Origin: Thiotrichales bacterium
Lineage (GTDB): Bacteria; Pseudomonadota; Gammaproteobacteria; Thiomicrospirales; Thiomicrospiraceae
Direction: 5' to 3'
Assembly (NCBI GenBank): GCA_016938655.1
Contig: JAFGUG010000045.1
Location: 141,142-205,141 of the forward strand
DNA length: 64,000 nt
Positions 35,184 through 47,145 of this stretch are shown here, piece after piece. The notes under the pieces were generated by a model, which searched no databases, was not told where the DNA came from, and saw only the letters and a program-made list of their open reading frames with translations. Each line of letters starts with the position of its first letter. Within the stretch, counting starts at the first letter, position 1. A program made the translations under genes and the position numbers.

Positions 35184-38100
35184 ATCCGGTCGATACGCCT
35201 TCTACTGAAAATCTAGACAATGATTTCCACATTAAAGAGAAGAAGTTTAAATCGCGCGGCATGATCGGTTTGTTTGCTCGCCACAAGGTCGCGCCGAACT
35301 TATTGATGATTATCATGATTTTGATGGGTGTGGTGGCACTCATGAAGCTCAATGTGCAGTTTTTTCCAACCTTTGAATTGGATTATGCATCGGTTCGTGT
35401 GGTGTGGCCAGGGGCGAATGCTGAGGATGTTGAAACCAGTATTACTGACCCAGTTGAGCGTGTACTTAGAAACCTAGACGGGTTAGATGAGATGACGTCA
35501 ACGTCTGCGTTGGGGATGGCGTCTATCTCATTAAAGTTTGAGCAGGGCACCAATATGATCGAGGCACTCGATCAAATCAATCAGCGAATCAGTGAGTTGC
35601 GAAATTTACCCCAAGACTCACAGCGACCAGTTATCGAGCGGGTGATTCGGTATGAGTCGATTGCTCGAATTTTGTTGGTGAGTGAGCAAGGCACGATTGA
35701 AGAGTTACGGCCTCTAGCAAGGCGGTTTGAGCGCGAGCTGTTAGACCGAGGAATTGATAAGGTCAACTTTAAAGGTTTGCCAACCGAAGAGATGGCGATT
35801 GAGGTGCCACAGAAGGCGTTGGAGCAATATGGCCTTTCATTAGAGTCGGTGGGTAATCAGATTACGGGGATGAGCCGTGATTTCCCAGCCGGAACCGTGG
35901 GTGATAAGGACAGTGTGCGTGACATTCGTGCCTTAGAGCAGAACCGCACAGAAACCGAATTTGCGCAAATGCCTTTGGTCGTGAATGCGTCAGAAAATGT
36001 CTCGTTAGGCGACATCAGTATTATAGAGCGCCGCCCTGTCAAAGACGCGCCTTATCTTGAGGTGGAGGGCAAACCGGCCATTGAGATGCAGTTAATGCGT
36101 GCCGAAAGTGGCGATACTTTGAAATCATCAGAGATTATGACTCAATGGTTAGCGGAGACGCGGCCGCAACTGCCAGTTGGCTTAGAGTTAAAAGTGTATG
36201 ACGAAACTTGGTCGCTGGTAAGCCAGCGTATTTCGCTGCTGCTAACCAATGGGGTTGGCGGTTTGATACTGGTAATTTTAATTCTCTATATTTTTTTGAA
36301 TGGTCGTGTGGCTTTTTGGGTAGCGGTGGGTATTCCCGTGTCTTTTATGGCGACCTTGATGATTATGTATTTGGCAGGTGGTTCCATTAACATGATCAGC
36401 TTATTTGGGTTGATTATGGCGCTGGGGATTATTGTCGATGACGCCATTGTAGTGGCCGAAGACTCCTTGGCACACCATGAGCAAGGTGAACCCCCTTTAC
36501 AAGCTGCAGAAGGCGGCGCTCATCGAATGTTAGGGCCGGTAACGGCTTCTTCTTTAACTACGATTGCCGCATTCTTACCGCTGATGTTGATTGGTGGTGA
36601 GATTGGTAATATTCTGTTTGCGATTCCACTGGTGATTATTGCGGTCATTGTGGCTTCATTAATTGAAAGTTTTACCGTGTTGCCCGGGCATCTTCGTCAT
36701 GCTTTGAGTGGCGTCAAAAAGCCAGAATCCGGTTCAGTGCGTTATCGGTTAGAACATGCGATTGATCATTTAAGGCACCATCAATTCCGCAATTTAGTCC
36801 GTTGGGTTTTGGCGCATCGTGGTATTACCATGGCCGCCGCCCTTGGGATGATGATTTTTGTGGTGGGGCTATTGGCAGGTGGGCGCTTAGGGTTTGTCTT
36901 TTTCCCGTCCCCTGAGTCCACAAAAGTGAATGCGGATGCCATTTTTGTTGCCGGAACCCCTTCTGAGGTCTCTGGTCAGTTTGTCGAGCATTTATATCAA
37001 GCGCTGTTAGAAACAGAGAAAGAATTAGAGCCGGGCATTATTAATACTGCTGTGATGCACTTTAATCAGAATAACCGTCAAACTGGGGCGAACTTTGCAG
37101 GCATTAATGTGGAGTTAATTGAGCCTGATCAGCGTCAAACACGAAATACCGAGTTTATTCGAGTCTGGCAAGAGAAAGCTGGAACCGTTCCGGGATTAGA
37201 CACCTTAACCATGGCGGCACCCCGTATGGGACCTCCGGGTAGTGATGTTGATATTCGTTTAATGGGCGCAGAGCCGGCTCAGCTTAAGCAGGCCTCATTA
37301 GATTTACAGGCGGTGTTGAGTCAAATATCGGGTGTCAGTGATATTCGTGATGACTTGCCGTATGGTCGCGATCAGTTGATTTATGAGTTGACCCCTCAAG
37401 GTGAGGCCTTAGGTTTAACCTATGTTTCGTTAGGGCGCCAGTTGTCGGATGCGTTTTCTGGGCGTTTAGTGCAGATTTTCACGGACGAAGAGGATGAGAT
37501 TGAAGTACGTGTTCAATATCCATTGGCTGACCAATCTACCTTGGCTTCGATTAATCGCATGCAAATACTCACGCCTTCTGGACAGCGAGTTGCTTTAAGT
37601 TCTGTTGCCAGTTGGACGACGCAACGTGGTTTTGACATTATGCGCCATGTTGACGGTCAGCTTGCAGTGACCGTGGTTGGGGAGGTTGATAAAAACGTCA
37701 ACAACGCCAATCGTATTTTGGCCACGTTAAAAGAGTCTACCTTGCTTGAGTTGGAGCAAAAGTACGGTCTGAGATATTCGGTTGAAGGTCAAAGTGCGCG
37801 TCAAGCGGAAACACTGGGAGATATGAAAGTCGGCCTGTTAATTGGGTTGTCTATGATCTACATTGTTTTGGCTTGGGTGTTTGCCTCTTATGGCTGGCCG
37901 CTTGTTGTCATGATGGGTATTCCATTTGGTTTGGTCGGGGCGATTATGGGTCACTGGTGGATGGGCTTGGATATGACCATTCTATCGCTGTTTGGGTTCT
38001 TTGGTTTGTCTGGAATCGTGGTCAATGATTCGATTATTTTAGTCAGTTTTTACAAACGTTTACGAGAGTCCGGTTTGGGGGTGAATGAGGCGTTGGAAGA

Positions 38101-38347
38101 AGCCGCTGTTCAACGTGTACGTGCGGTTATGTTAACGTCGTTAACCACCATTGCTGGCTTAACGCCGTTGTTATTTGAAACCTCATTACAGGCTCAGTTT
38201 TTGATTCCAATGGCCACGGCAATTGCGTTTGGTTTGATGTTTTCAACCTTTTTGATTTTGTTGGTGATTCCCGCGATGCTCTCAATTTACGAGCACGCTT
38301 ATGAACGTATTACCAAGAAACCATCGATTGAAACGGTGAAAATCTAA
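35180..38347 (+). CDS. RND family inner-membrane efflux pump
   Basis: 1055 residues with the RND plan: TM1 near 30-50, a large periplasmic porter/docking loop, a block of TM2-6 (about 350-500), a second periplasmic loop, and TM8-12 at the C-terminus. GIIVDDAIVVAEDSLAHHE in TM4 holds the proton-relay aspartates; motif GLSGIVVNDSIILVSFY lies in TM10. The sequence is closest in style to the divergent AcrB/'MMPL-like' proton antiporters of marine gammaproteobacteria. Substrate is not predictable. Translationally coupled to the adaptor. Confidence 0.93.
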   Translation: MNPVDTPSTENLDNDFHIKEKKFKSRGMIGLFARHKVAPNLLMIIMILMGVVALMKLNVQFFPTFELDYASVRVVWPGANAEDVETSITDPVERVLRNLDGLDEMTSTSALGMASISLKFEQGTNMIEALDQINQRISELRNLPQDSQRPVIERVIRYESIARILLVSEQGTIEELRPLARRFERELLDRGIDKVNFKGLPTEEMAIEVPQKALEQYGLSLESVGNQITGMSRDFPAGTVGDKDSVRDIRALEQNRTETEFAQMPLVVNASENVSLGDISIIERRPVKDAPYLEVEGKPAIEMQLMRAESGDTLKSSEIMTQWLAETRPQLPVGLELKVYDETWSLVSQRISLLLTNGVGGLILVILILYIFLNGRVAFWVAVGIPVSFMATLMIMYLAGGSINMISLFGLIMALGIIVDDAIVVAEDSLAHHEQGEPPLQAAEGGAHRMLGPVTASSLTTIAAFLPLMLIGGEIGNILFAIPLVIIAVIVASLIESFTVLPGHLRHALSGVKKPESGSVRYRLEHAIDHLRHHQFRNLVRWVLAHRGITMAAALGMMIFVVGLLAGGRLGFVFFPSPESTKVNADAIFVAGTPSEVSGQFVEHLYQALLETEKELEPGIINTAVMHFNQNNRQTGANFAGINVELIEPDQRQTRNTEFIRVWQEKAGTVPGLDTLTMAAPRMGPPGSDVDIRLMGAEPAQLKQASLDLQAVLSQISGVSDIRDDLPYGRDQLIYELTPQGEALGLTYVSLGRQLSDAFSGRLVQIFTDEEDEIEVRVQYPLADQSTLASINRMQILTPSGQRVALSSVASWTTQRGFDIMRHVDGQLAVTVVGEVDKNVNNANRILATLKESTLLELEQKYGLRYSVEGQSARQAETLGDMKVGLLIGLSMIYIVLAWVFASYGWPLVVMMGIPFGLVGAIMGHWWMGLDMTILSLFGFFGLSGIVVNDSIILVSFYKRLRESGLGVNEALEEAAVQRVRAVMLTSLTTIAGLTPLLFETSLQAQFLIPMATAIAFGLMFSTFLILLVIPAMLSIYEHAYERITKKPSIETVKI

Positions 38348-38356
38348 CAAAAAGTG

Positions 38357-38368
38357 AGCAGGCCTGCT
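38357..38368. repeat. Iterated palindrome AGCAGGCCTGCT, intergenic
   Basis: Perfect copy ten bases after the RND pump stop. Confidence 0.9.
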
Positions 38369-38379
38369 TGTTATATGGA

Positions 38380-38415
38380 AACGGCTGTGTTGTTTAGCGA
38401 TGCAGTCGTTTTTTT
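38380..38415 (+). terminator. Intrinsic terminator after the RND pump
   Basis: AACGGCTG / CAGTCGTT (one wobble) with a 15-base loop and a T run. Confidence 0.7.
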
Positions 38416-38670
38416 ATGCCACAGTGGCGTTTTTATTGGCTTAGGTCTCCTAGCACAACTTTTTTAACCGTTATTAATTGCTCGTAAATGAGGTTAATTG
38501 CGCATAAATTATTAATAAATCAATAAGAAACCTTGATGATTTTGCTGTTTTGAGAGAGAATAATCGTCCAAATTTATATTGCGGTCAGGCATGTTCATGT
38601 TGAAACTGGTAGAAAAATCCCAGTAATGACCCAAAAAAACCGAATTCTTAAAATAAATTGAGGAAGTTGT

Positions 38671-40659
38671 ATGGCAACTCGTAGAGACCTGGCAAATGCA
38701 ATCCGTGCGTTAAGTATGGATGCAGTTCAAAAAGCAAACTCTGGTCACCCTGGTGCGCCGATGGGTATGGCGGATATCGCTGAAGTATTGTGGAACAGCC
38801 ACATGAAATATAACCCAACGAATTCAAAATGGTCAGATCGTGACCGTTTTGTACTTTCGAACGGCCACGGTTCAATGTTGATGTACTCTTTGCTTCACCT
38901 TTCAGGTTATGACCTGAGCATGGAAGATATTAAGCAGTTCCGTCAGTTGCACGCTAAGACAGCCGGTCACCCTGAGTATGGTTATGCTGAAGGTATCGAG
39001 ACTACAACCGGTCCTCTAGGGCAAGGTTTAACAAACGCAGTAGGTATGGCGATTGCAGAACGTACGCTTGCGGCTCAGTTCAACAAGCCAGGTCACGAAA
39101 TCGTTGATCACAACACCTATGTATTCATGGGCGATGGTTGTTTGATGGAAGGTCTTTCTCACGAAGCAGCAGCCATGGCTGGGACGTTAGGTCTTGGTAA
39201 GTTAATCGCTTTCTGGGATGACAACGACATCTCTATCGACGGTAACATCGGTGACTGGATGGAAAAAGGCGTTCCAGGACGTTTTGTTTCTTATGATTGG
39301 CACGTTATCCCGAATGTTGATGGTCACGATGCTGACGCAATCAATGCGGCAATCGAAGAAGCTAAGAAAGTAACAGACAAGCCTACTTTAATTTGTACTA
39401 AGACCGTTATCGGTTTTGGTTCACCTAACAAGTGTGGTACTTACTCGTGTCACGGTGCGCCTTTAGGGGATGAAGAGATCGAACTAGCGCGTAAAGAGCT
39501 TGGTTGGACTGCCGCACCGTTTGAAATTCCAGAAGATATTTATGCGGGTTGGGATCACAAAGAACAAGGCGCTAAAGATGAAGCGGCTTGGAATGACAAG
39601 TTTGCAGCTTATAAAGCGGCTTACCCAGCTGAAGCAGCAGAGTACGAGCGTCGTATGGCTGGTCAGTTGCCAGCTAACTTTGAAGTGGACATGGATGCGT
39701 TTATCGCTAAGACTCAGGCGGATATGCCTAAGCTAGCATCTCGTCAAGCGTCACAAAAAACAATTGAACAGTTAGGTGAGTTGTTACCAGAGATGTTTGG
39801 TGGTTCTGCTGACTTAACAGGTTCTAACTTAACCAACTGGTCGAAGATGGTTAAAGTTAACCGTGAAAACGCAGATGGTAACTACCTATCTTGGGGTGTT
39901 CGTGAATTCGGTATGGCGCACATGATGAACGGTATGGTTCTTCACGGTGGTTTTAAAGTATTCGGTGGAACTTTCTTCATGTTTATGGAGTTCATGCGTA
40001 ACGCGTTACGTATGTCTGCATTGATGAAAATCGGCACAATCTACGTTTACACGCATGACTCTATCGGTCTAGGTGAAGATGGACCAACTCACCAGCCTGT
40101 TGAGCAATTAGCGACGATGCGTGTGATTCCTAACTTCCAAACTTGGCGTGGTTGTGATGCGGTTGAGTCTGCTGTTTCTTGGAAAATGGCGGTTATGCGT
40201 GACAAAGCGCCAACTGCATTAGTCTTCTCTCGTCAGGCGTTAACGCCGATGGAACGTACGCCTGAGCAAGTTAAGAACATCGAAAAAGGTGGTTATGTAT
40301 TAAAAGATTGTGCGGGTACACCTGACATTATCTTTATCTCTACCGGTTCTGAAGTGGGTCTAGCGGTTGAAGCGGCTGAAGCAATGGATGCAAACGTACG
40401 TGTTGTTTCTATGCCTTGTACCGATGCTTATGACGAGCAAGATCAAGCGTATAAAGATTCTGTTCTTATCCCTGGTGTTAAGCGTGTTGCAATCGAAGCC
40501 GGTGTGGCAGATGGTTGGTACAAGTACGTTGGCCTAGATGGTGGAACTGTTTGTATGTCTACATTCGGTGAATCAGCGCCTGCTGACGAACTATTTAAAG
40601 AGTTCGGATTCACAGTAGAAAACGTGGTTGCAACTGCTAACAAAGTTTTAGGTAAGTAA
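38671..40659 (+). CDS. tkt: Transketolase
   Basis: Thiamine-diphosphate enzyme that moves two-carbon units between sugar phosphates in the Calvin and pentose phosphate pathways. 662 residues. ThDP site [33 protein letters not shown]-terminal [19 protein letters not shown], and the C-terminal domain with [20 protein letters not shown]. Codons are strongly biased to GGT, CGT and AAC, as in the following genes, which suggests high expression. First of a block tkt-gap-pgk-pyk-fba on one strand. Confidence 0.98.
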   Translation: MATRRDLANAIRALSMDAVQKANSGHPGAPMGMADIAEVLWNSHMKYNPTNSKWSDRDRFVLSNGHGSMLMYSLLHLSGYDLSMEDIKQFRQLHAKTAGHPEYGYAEGIETTTGPLGQGLTNAVGMAIAERTLAAQFNKPGHEIVDHNTYVFMGDGCLMEGLSHEAAAMAGTLGLGKLIAFWDDNDISIDGNIGDWMEKGVPGRFVSYDWHVIPNVDGHDADAINAAIEEAKKVTDKPTLICTKTVIGFGSPNKCGTYSCHGAPLGDEEIELARKELGWTAAPFEIPEDIYAGWDHKEQGAKDEAAWNDKFAAYKAAYPAEAAEYERRMAGQLPANFEVDMDAFIAKTQADMPKLASRQASQKTIEQLGELLPEMFGGSADLTGSNLTNWSKMVKVNRENADGNYLSWGVREFGMAHMMNGMVLHGGFKVFGGTFFMFMEFMRNALRMSALMKIGTIYVYTHDSIGLGEDGPTHQPVEQLATMRVIPNFQTWRGCDAVESAVSWKMAVMRDKAPTALVFSRQALTPMERTPEQVKNIEKGGYVLKDCAGTPDIIFISTGSEVGLAVEAAEAMDANVRVVSMPCTDAYDEQDQAYKDSVLIPGVKRVAIEAGVADGWYKYVGLDGGTVCMSTFGESAPADELFKEFGFTVENVVATANKVLGK

Positions 40660-40664
40660 TTACG

Positions 40665-40686
40665 AAGCCGTCCTTTGGGCGGTTTT
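40665..40686 (+). terminator. Short hairpin after tkt, possible weak terminator
   Basis: CCGTCC-TTT-GGGCGG (one wobble), followed by TTTTA. A second hairpin built on AGGCCTG / CAGGTCT follows at 40724-40741. Confidence 0.5.
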
Positions 40687-40759
40687 AATACGTTATACGT
40701 AAATAAATTTTTTATAAAGTTAGGCCTGTTAAGGCAGGTCTGGTATTAAATTGGAGTAA

Positions 40760-41883
<1,124 letters not shown>

Positions 41884-41930
41884 TAATTTAAGAAGGGGTT
41901 CGTTCCTTTCTTAAATTAAATTTTCTTGTT
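41884..41930 (+). terminator. AT-rich hairpin before pgk, possible terminator or processing site
   Basis: AATTTAAGAAGG and CCTTTCTTAAATT pair with one bulge around TTCG, followed by AAATTTTCTTG. The T run is short, so readthrough into pgk is likely. Confidence 0.5.
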
Positions 41931-42028
41931 TGTATTCGGTTCTGAGTATAAAAAAGTAAGTTTAATATTTAATCCAATTCTGTTCTCGCTCTGAGGGCAG
42001 GTTCAACTTGAAAGAAAGAGGACTCAAC

Positions 42029-43210
42029 ATGTCTGTAATTAAGATGTCTGATCTAGATTTAGCTGGTAAGCGCGTATTGATTCGTGAAGACCTTAACGTT
42101 CCAGTTAAAGACGGTAAAGTAACTTCTGATGCGCGTATCCGTGCTTCATTACCTACCATCAAAATGGCTGCTGAAGCAGGTGCTAAGGTAATGCTTATGT
42201 CTCATCTTGGTCGTCCAACTGAAGGTGAATATGCAGAAGAGTTCTCCCTAGCGCCAGTTGCAGCAGATCTGACTGCTAAGCTTGGTAAAGAAGTGCGCCT
42301 TGTTAAAGATTACCTTGACGGTAACGTTGAAGTCGCTGACGGTGAAGTGGTTCTTTTAGAGAACGTGCGTTTCAACGTGGGTGAGAAGAAGAACTCGGAT
42401 GAGTTATCTAAACAGTATGCGGCACTGTGTGATGTGTATGTGATGGATGCATTTGGTACGGCTCACCGTGCGCAAGCTTCTACACACGGTGCAGGTGCAT
42501 TTGCTGACACGGCGTGTGCAGGTCCATTATTAGCGGCTGAATTAGACGCGTTAGGAAAAGCATTAAATAACCCAGCACGTCCAATGGTTGCAATCGTTGG
42601 TGGTTCAAAAGTCTCTACCAAGTTAACGGTTCTTGAGTCGCTTTCAGAGAAAGTAGATCAGCTAGTTGTGGGCGGTGGTATTGCAAACACGTTTATCGAA
42701 GCGGCTGGCCACAATGTTGGTAAGTCACTGTCTGAGTCAGACCTTGTGCCTACATGCAACAAGCTAAATGAAATCATGAATGCACGTGGTGCAGCGATTC
42801 CTTTGGCTTCTGATGTTGTTTGCGGTAAAGAGTTCTCTGAATCAGCAGCAGCAACAACTATGAATGTTTCTGAAGTGTCTGATGACGATATGATTTTTGA
42901 TATTGGTCCTGATTCAGCGGCTGAATTAGCTGAAATCATCAAAAATGCAGGAACGGTTGTATGGAACGGTCCAGTAGGTGTTTTTGAATTTGATCAATTT
43001 GGTGAAGGTACCAAAGCCATCTCTATGGCGATTGCTGAATCTAAAGCGTTCTCTATTGCAGGTGGTGGTGATACGTTAGCGGCTATCGATAAGTACGGCA
43101 TTGCTGATCAAGTATCTTACATCTCTACGGGTGGTGGTGCTTTCCTAGAATTCCTAGAAGGTAAAGAGCTACCAGCCGTGACTATGCTTGAAGCCGCTGC
43201 TGCAAAATAA
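42029..43210 (+). CDS. pgk: Phosphoglycerate kinase
   Basis: The start chosen is ATG 42029 ([11 protein letters not shown]), with AAAGAGGA upstream; the longer frame from TTG 42008 is unlikely. 393 residues. Signatures: [61 protein letters not shown] and the nucleotide segment [16 protein letters not shown]. Interconverts 3-phosphoglycerate and 1,3-bisphosphoglycerate. Follows the structured gap-pgk spacer. Confidence 0.98.
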   Translation: MSVIKMSDLDLAGKRVLIREDLNVPVKDGKVTSDARIRASLPTIKMAAEAGAKVMLMSHLGRPTEGEYAEEFSLAPVAADLTAKLGKEVRLVKDYLDGNVEVADGEVVLLENVRFNVGEKKNSDELSKQYAALCDVYVMDAFGTAHRAQASTHGAGAFADTACAGPLLAAELDALGKALNNPARPMVAIVGGSKVSTKLTVLESLSEKVDQLVVGGGIANTFIEAAGHNVGKSLSESDLVPTCNKLNEIMNARGAAIPLASDVVCGKEFSESAAATTMNVSEVSDDDMIFDIGPDSAAELAEIIKNAGTVVWNGPVGVFEFDQFGEGTKAISMAIAESKAFSIAGGGDTLAAIDKYGIADQVSYISTGGGAFLEFLEGKELPAVTMLEAAAAK

Positions 43211-43229
43211 TTCGTTCAACGAATACGTT

Positions 43230-43260
43230 ACCAGGCCTGCTGACTTTTAACAGGCCTGGT
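43230..43260. terminator. Hairpin formed by two iterated-palindrome cores after pgk
   Basis: ACCAGGCCTG and CAGGCCTGGT flank an 11-base loop (CTGACTTTTAA). Two CAGGCCTG copies (43232 and 43251) thus make one inverted repeat. Confidence 0.7.
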
Positions 43261-43268
43261 ATACAAGA

Positions 43269-43293
43269 ACAGCCCGATTTTTCGGGTTTGTTT
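43269..43293 (+). terminator. Intrinsic terminator after pgk
   Basis: ACAGCCCGA / TCGGGTTTGT stem with a TTTT loop, followed by TTTTAA. Confidence 0.75.
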
Positions 43294-43375
43294 TAATTTA
43301 AAAGTAATACAAATTTGTTTGAATAATTTGTTCAATAAACGAAGGGTGACTCGGTAAGTAAACACAAAGACGCCT

Positions 43376-43393
43376 CAGCCAATAGATTGGCTG
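43376..43393 (+). other. Perfect hairpin in the pyk leader
   Basis: CAGCCAAT / ATTGGCTG with a 2-base centre, about 80 bases before the pyk start; role unknown. Confidence 0.5.
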
Positions 43394-43474
43394 TTTGATT
43401 GGGTGGAGTTTATTTTGCGAGACATCTTTTTTGGACACAAACAAATTCCAAATATTAATAAGGTAAAAACACAA

Positions 43475-44926
43475 ATGCCAATGAATGGTTTAAGTTTAAG
43501 AAGAACAAAAATTGTTGCAACATTAGGTCCCGCGACAGATCGCGAAGGCGAACTGGAGAAAATGATTAAAGCGGGGCTAGATGTAGTCCGCATTAACATG
43601 TCACACGGTAACCCTGAAGAGCATAAATTACGTGCTCAGCAAGTTCGCGAATTAGCCGCTAAGTTCGATCATGAAGTCGGTGTGTTGGTTGACCTACAAG
43701 GGCCTAAAATTCGTATTGCACGTTTTGCAGAAGATAAGATTACGTTGCAAGATGGAGACCATTTCGCACTGGATAATAATGTAGGCAAAAATGATGGTAA
43801 CCAACGTGAAGTTGGCTTAACTTATAAAAACCTCCCTTACGACGTCAAGTCAGGTGATAAGCTTTTATTAGACGATGGTCGTCTGGTATTTGAAGTAATC
43901 GAAGTAGTTGGTGAGCGTGTAGAGTGTCATGTTTTAGTAGGTGGAACCCTGTCTAACAACAAAGGGATTAACCTTCAAGGTGGTGGACTTTCTGCTGCGG
44001 CATTAACAGACAAAGATAAAGAAGACATTATTACAGCTGCAGAAATTGGTGCAGACTATCTTGCGCTTTCGTTCCCACGTTCAGCTGAAGATGTAGAATA
44101 TTGTCGTTCATTGGCTTCAAAAGCCGGTTTAAACTGTAGCATTGTTTCTAAAGTTGAACGTGCTGAAGCGGTTGCAGATGACGAAACCTTAGACGGTATT
44201 ATCTTAGCGTCTGACGTGATCATGATTGCCCGTGGAGATTTGGGCGTTGAAGTCGGTGATGCACAGCTTCCAGCACTTCAAAAGAAAATGATTAAACGTG
44301 CCCGTCAGTTGAACCGTGTGACCATCACTGCAACACAGATGATGGAAACCATGATTGACAATGCGATTCCGACTCGTGCGGAAGTGTTTGACGTAGCAAA
44401 CGCGGTTATGGATGGTTCGGATGCGGTCATGTTATCGGGTGAGACTGCAACAGGTAAGTCACCAAGTTTAGTTATTGCGACTATGAGTCGTATTTGTCAT
44501 GAAGCAGAGAAGTCACGTACTTCTCGTGAGTCAACGCACCGTATTGATGAGTCATTTACAGCCGTTGATGAAACCGTTGCGATGGCAACCATGTATGCTG
44601 CTAACCACTTTGGTGTTAAGTGTATTGCTGCGTTAACAGAATCTGGTAACACACCATTATTGATGTCACGTATCAGTTCAGGTATGCCAATTATTGCGAT
44701 GACGCCGCACTTAGATACACGTCGTAAAGTCACGATGTACCGTGGTGTTTATCCGTCATCAATTGATTACGGTACGCTTGATGATTCTGGTGTTCAGGCA
44801 TTGGTCTTAAACAAAATTAAAGATTTTGGAATTGCGCAAACCGGTGATTTAGTTATTTTGACTCGTGGTGAAGTAAAAGGCACTATGGGTGGCACGAACC
44901 GTATGGAAATCGTAAAAATTCCATAA
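43475..44926 (+). CDS. pyk: Pyruvate kinase
   Basis: The start chosen is ATG 43475 (MPMNGLSLRRTKIVATLGP), preceded by AAGG; the longer frame from GTG 43403 is non-conserved. About 483 residues. Seen are KIVATLGPATD, INMSHGNPEEH, DLQGPKIR, the catalytic segment SKVERAEA, MIARGDLGVEV, and TATQMMETMIDNAIPTRAEVFDVANAVMDG. Lower glycolysis; its place in a Calvin-cycle block points to withdrawal of fixed carbon to pyruvate. Confidence 0.97.
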   Translation: MPMNGLSLRRTKIVATLGPATDREGELEKMIKAGLDVVRINMSHGNPEEHKLRAQQVRELAAKFDHEVGVLVDLQGPKIRIARFAEDKITLQDGDHFALDNNVGKNDGNQREVGLTYKNLPYDVKSGDKLLLDDGRLVFEVIEVVGERVECHVLVGGTLSNNKGINLQGGGLSAAALTDKDKEDIITAAEIGADYLALSFPRSAEDVEYCRSLASKAGLNCSIVSKVERAEAVADDETLDGIILASDVIMIARGDLGVEVGDAQLPALQKKMIKRARQLNRVTITATQMMETMIDNAIPTRAEVFDVANAVMDGSDAVMLSGETATGKSPSLVIATMSRICHEAEKSRTSRESTHRIDESFTAVDETVAMATMYAANHFGVKCIAALTESGNTPLLMSRISSGMPIIAMTPHLDTRRKVTMYRGVYPSSIDYGTLDDSGVQALVLNKIKDFGIAQTGDLVILTRGEVKGTMGGTNRMEIVKIP

Positions 44927-44976
44927 TGGATAAAATCCGAGTGTGGCTTGCTCATGCTCGGTAACAGGATAATTAT

Positions 44977-45005
44977 TTGGACAGCTTGTAAAAGCTTGAT
45001 AGAAT
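44977..45005 (+). promoter_or_regulatory. Promoter of fba
   Basis: TTGGAC and TAGAAT with 17-base spacing, 42 bases before the fba ATG. An AAGCTT-containing dyad lies in the spacer. Confidence 0.65.
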
Positions 45006-45046
45006 AGTAAAAATTTTTTGAATAACCAACTAGAGGAGTCTCGCAC

Positions 45047-46111
45047 ATGGCGATGATTACACTTCGTGAATTAATGGACTACGCAGCAGAAAACAGTTTT
45101 GGTATGCCTGCGTTTAACGTAAACAACATGGAACAAGTACGTGCAATCATGCGCGCTGCTGACGCGGTAGATTCTCCAGTTATCCTTCAAGGTTCAGCTG
45201 GTGCTCGTAAGTACGCGGGTGAGCCAATGCTACGTCACATGGTTGCGGCGGCTGTTGAAATGTACCCACATATCCCAGTTGTTATGCACCAGGATCACGG
45301 TTCTGATGTTGGCGTATGTTTACGTGCAATCCAGTCTGGTTTTACATCAGTCATGATGGACGGTTCTTTGATGGCAGACATGAAAACACCTGCATCTTAC
45401 GAGTACAATGCGGGTATCACCGCTGAAGTAGTTAAGATCGCGCACGCTGGTGGTGTTTCTGTTGAAGGTGAATTAGGTTGCCTAGGTTCATTAGAAACTG
45501 GAATGATGGGTGAAGAAGATGGACACGGTTCTGATGAGAAGCTTGATATGCATAGCCTTCTAACTGATCCTGAAGAAGCGGCACAGTTCGTTAAAGATAC
45601 AAACGTTGACTGTTTAGCCGTTGCAGTTGGTACTTCTCACGGTGCTTATAAATTTACTTCTAAGCCTTCTGAAGACGTTCTTAAGATTGATCAGATTGCT
45701 AAGATTCACGCGCGTATCCCGGACACTCACATCGTAATGCACGGTTCTTCTTCTGTTCCAGAAGAGTGGTTAGAGATTATCAATAACTACGGTGGTGATA
45801 TGGGTCAAACTTATGGTGTACCTGTTGAAGCAATCGTTGAAGGCATCAAGTATGGTGTTCGTAAAGTTAACATCGATACTGACTTACGTATGGCATCTAC
45901 TGGTGCAATTCGTAAACACCTTGCAGAAAATACATCTAACTTTGATCCACGTAAATTCTTCAACGCAGCTGAAGATGCAATGATGGAAATTTGTAAAGCG
46001 CGTTTTGAAGCATTTGGTTGTGCTGGTCACGCTTCTAAAATCAAGTCTGTTGGTCTTGAAGAGATGCAAGCTCGTTACGCTTCCGGTTCATTAAACCAAA
46101 CTGTTAAATAA
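45047..46111 (+). CDS. fba: Fructose-bisphosphate aldolase, class II (CbbA type)
   Basis: 354 residues, zinc-dependent aldolase. Metal ligands appear in [22 protein letters not shown] and [26 protein letters not shown] is the phosphate site. The length and the start [15 protein letters not shown] match the Calvin-cycle form found in autotrophic proteobacteria, which also handles sedoheptulose bisphosphate (family knowledge). RBS GAGGAG. Last gene of the carbon block, closed by a strong terminator. Confidence 0.97.
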   Translation: MAMITLRELMDYAAENSFGMPAFNVNNMEQVRAIMRAADAVDSPVILQGSAGARKYAGEPMLRHMVAAAVEMYPHIPVVMHQDHGSDVGVCLRAIQSGFTSVMMDGSLMADMKTPASYEYNAGITAEVVKIAHAGGVSVEGELGCLGSLETGMMGEEDGHGSDEKLDMHSLLTDPEEAAQFVKDTNVDCLAVAVGTSHGAYKFTSKPSEDVLKIDQIAKIHARIPDTHIVMHGSSSVPEEWLEIINNYGGDMGQTYGVPVEAIVEGIKYGVRKVNIDTDLRMASTGAIRKHLAENTSNFDPRKFFNAAEDAMMEICKARFEAFGCAGHASKIKSVGLEEMQARYASGSLNQTVK

Positions 46112-46135
46112 TTAACCGTTTGTTATGAACTTAAG

Positions 46136-46159
46136 AAACCCGCCTAGTGCGGGTTTTTT
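46136..46159 (+). terminator. Intrinsic terminator after fba
   Basis: AAACCCGC / GCGGGTTT with a 5-base loop, then Ts. Confidence 0.92.
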
Positions 46160-46192
46160 GTTTTGCAACTATGAAAAATAAAAGGAAATACT

Positions 46193-46459
46193 ATGTGTCC
46201 AATCATATTGGGTTTAATGGTGCTTTTGTTGTATTACTCTGGGGTTCAGCTAGAGTTTTTAAGCTTGTCTGAGCAGGTGGGTGATAGTCTGGTGACCGTT
46301 GCGCAGGGTTGGGAGATATTGCCTGCCCTATGGCCATTAGCTTTGTTTCTGTTTTTGTTTGGTGTGATTACTGTGCTATTAACGTTTAGAGTGCGTTCAA
46401 TGTTCAAAGAGATTCGTGAAAAAAAAGCGGAAGATATTAAATCGCAAAACCAGGAATAG
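46193..46459 (+). CDS. Small inner-membrane protein of unknown function
   Basis: 88 residues. Two membrane segments (about 3-18 and 44-65), then a charged cytosolic tail rich in Lys/Glu. RBS AAAGGAAA before the ATG supports translation. The family is not recognised. Its 3' end overlaps the convergent bioD by 23 bases. Confidence 0.65.
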   Translation: MCPIILGLMVLLLYYSGVQLEFLSLSEQVGDSLVTVAQGWEILPALWPLALFLFLFGVITVLLTFRVRSMFKEIREKKAEDIKSQNQE

Positions 46460-47126
46460 GGTTTGCTGTGAACGTTTCTGAGTAGGCAAGATGAAAACAG
46501 GGGGTTTGAGAAGCCTTCAAATACTCTTGAATATCATAAAAATTATCGCTGTCTGCAAAGCGCGAGGTGTCATTTACAATCACGCTGTGTACGCTTAGGC
46601 TGGCTGATTGGATGGCTTCTAAAGTTAATAAAGCATGGTTAATACAGCCCAGCTTATTACCTACTACTAACACAACTGGGTAGTTTAATGCCTGAGCTAA
46701 ATCCACATTTAATCCATCTATTGCCAGTGGTGAGTAAAAACCCCCTGCCCCCTCAATTAACGCAAAGCTATCATCCGGTGTTTTGCAGGCAGCAGTTAAG
46801 TCTTGAATCGTAATATTGGCATTGACTTGTTTTAATGCGCGTTGTGGTGAAATAGCCGGCTCATAGGTATAAGGACAGATTGTTTGTAATGTTTCTAAAG
46901 GTGAGCAGGCCTGTTGAATAAACAGGGCGTCTTCAGACAATAAAGAACCGTCTGCTTGAAGGATGCAGCCAGATGCAATGGGTTTACGAGGGCGAACATC
47001 AATACCAGCATGAAGCAGTGTTAAACCAATACAGCCTGTAGCATAGGTTTTACCTGCATCGGTATCGGTTCCGGTAATAAAAAACCCAGCAGGCCTGCTG
47101 GGTTTGTAGGGTGTGGTTTTTATCAC
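46437..47126 (-). CDS. bioD: Dethiobiotin synthetase BioD
   Basis: ATP-dependent ring closure giving dethiobiotin. 229 residues; P-loop GTDTDAGKT near residue 20, then KPIASGC, ALIEGAGGFYSPLA and VVGNKLGCINHALLT. It begins at a GTG (47126), since no ATG precedes the P-loop in frame. Two copies of the iterated palindrome lie in the gene: a perfect one just before the P-loop (47088, read Ser-Arg-Pro-Ala) and a partial one (46904). Not clustered with bioA, which is 14 kb away. Confidence 0.95.
   Translation of the reverse strand: MIKTTPYKPSRPAGFFITGTDTDAGKTYATGCIGLTLLHAGIDVRPRKPIASGCILQADGSLLSEDALFIQQACSPLETLQTICPYTYEPAISPQRALKQVNANITIQDLTAACKTPDDSFALIEGAGGFYSPLAIDGLNVDLAQALNYPVVLVVGNKLGCINHALLTLEAIQSASLSVHSVIVNDTSRFADSDNFYDIQEYLKASQTPCFHLAYSETFTANPIPGFAI
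47088..47099. repeat. Iterated palindrome AGCAGGCCTGCT inside bioD
   Basis: Perfect copy with flanks AACCC/GGGTT that extend the dyad; it codes for the segment just before the P-loop. Confidence 0.9.
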
Positions 47127-47145
47127 TCTAAATAACCAAAAGTAT

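Larger units (their letters stand above)
38348..38670. other. Intergenic region before tkt
   Basis: Contains a perfect palindrome copy and a terminator for the efflux genes; the remainder is AT-rich leader for tkt with no clear -35/-10 pair that I can defend. Confidence 0.5.

Noticed and set aside
43403..43474. Extended pyruvate kinase N-terminus from GTG 43403
   Set aside because: The extra residues do not resemble any pyruvate kinase and the region contains a perfect hairpin expected in a leader.
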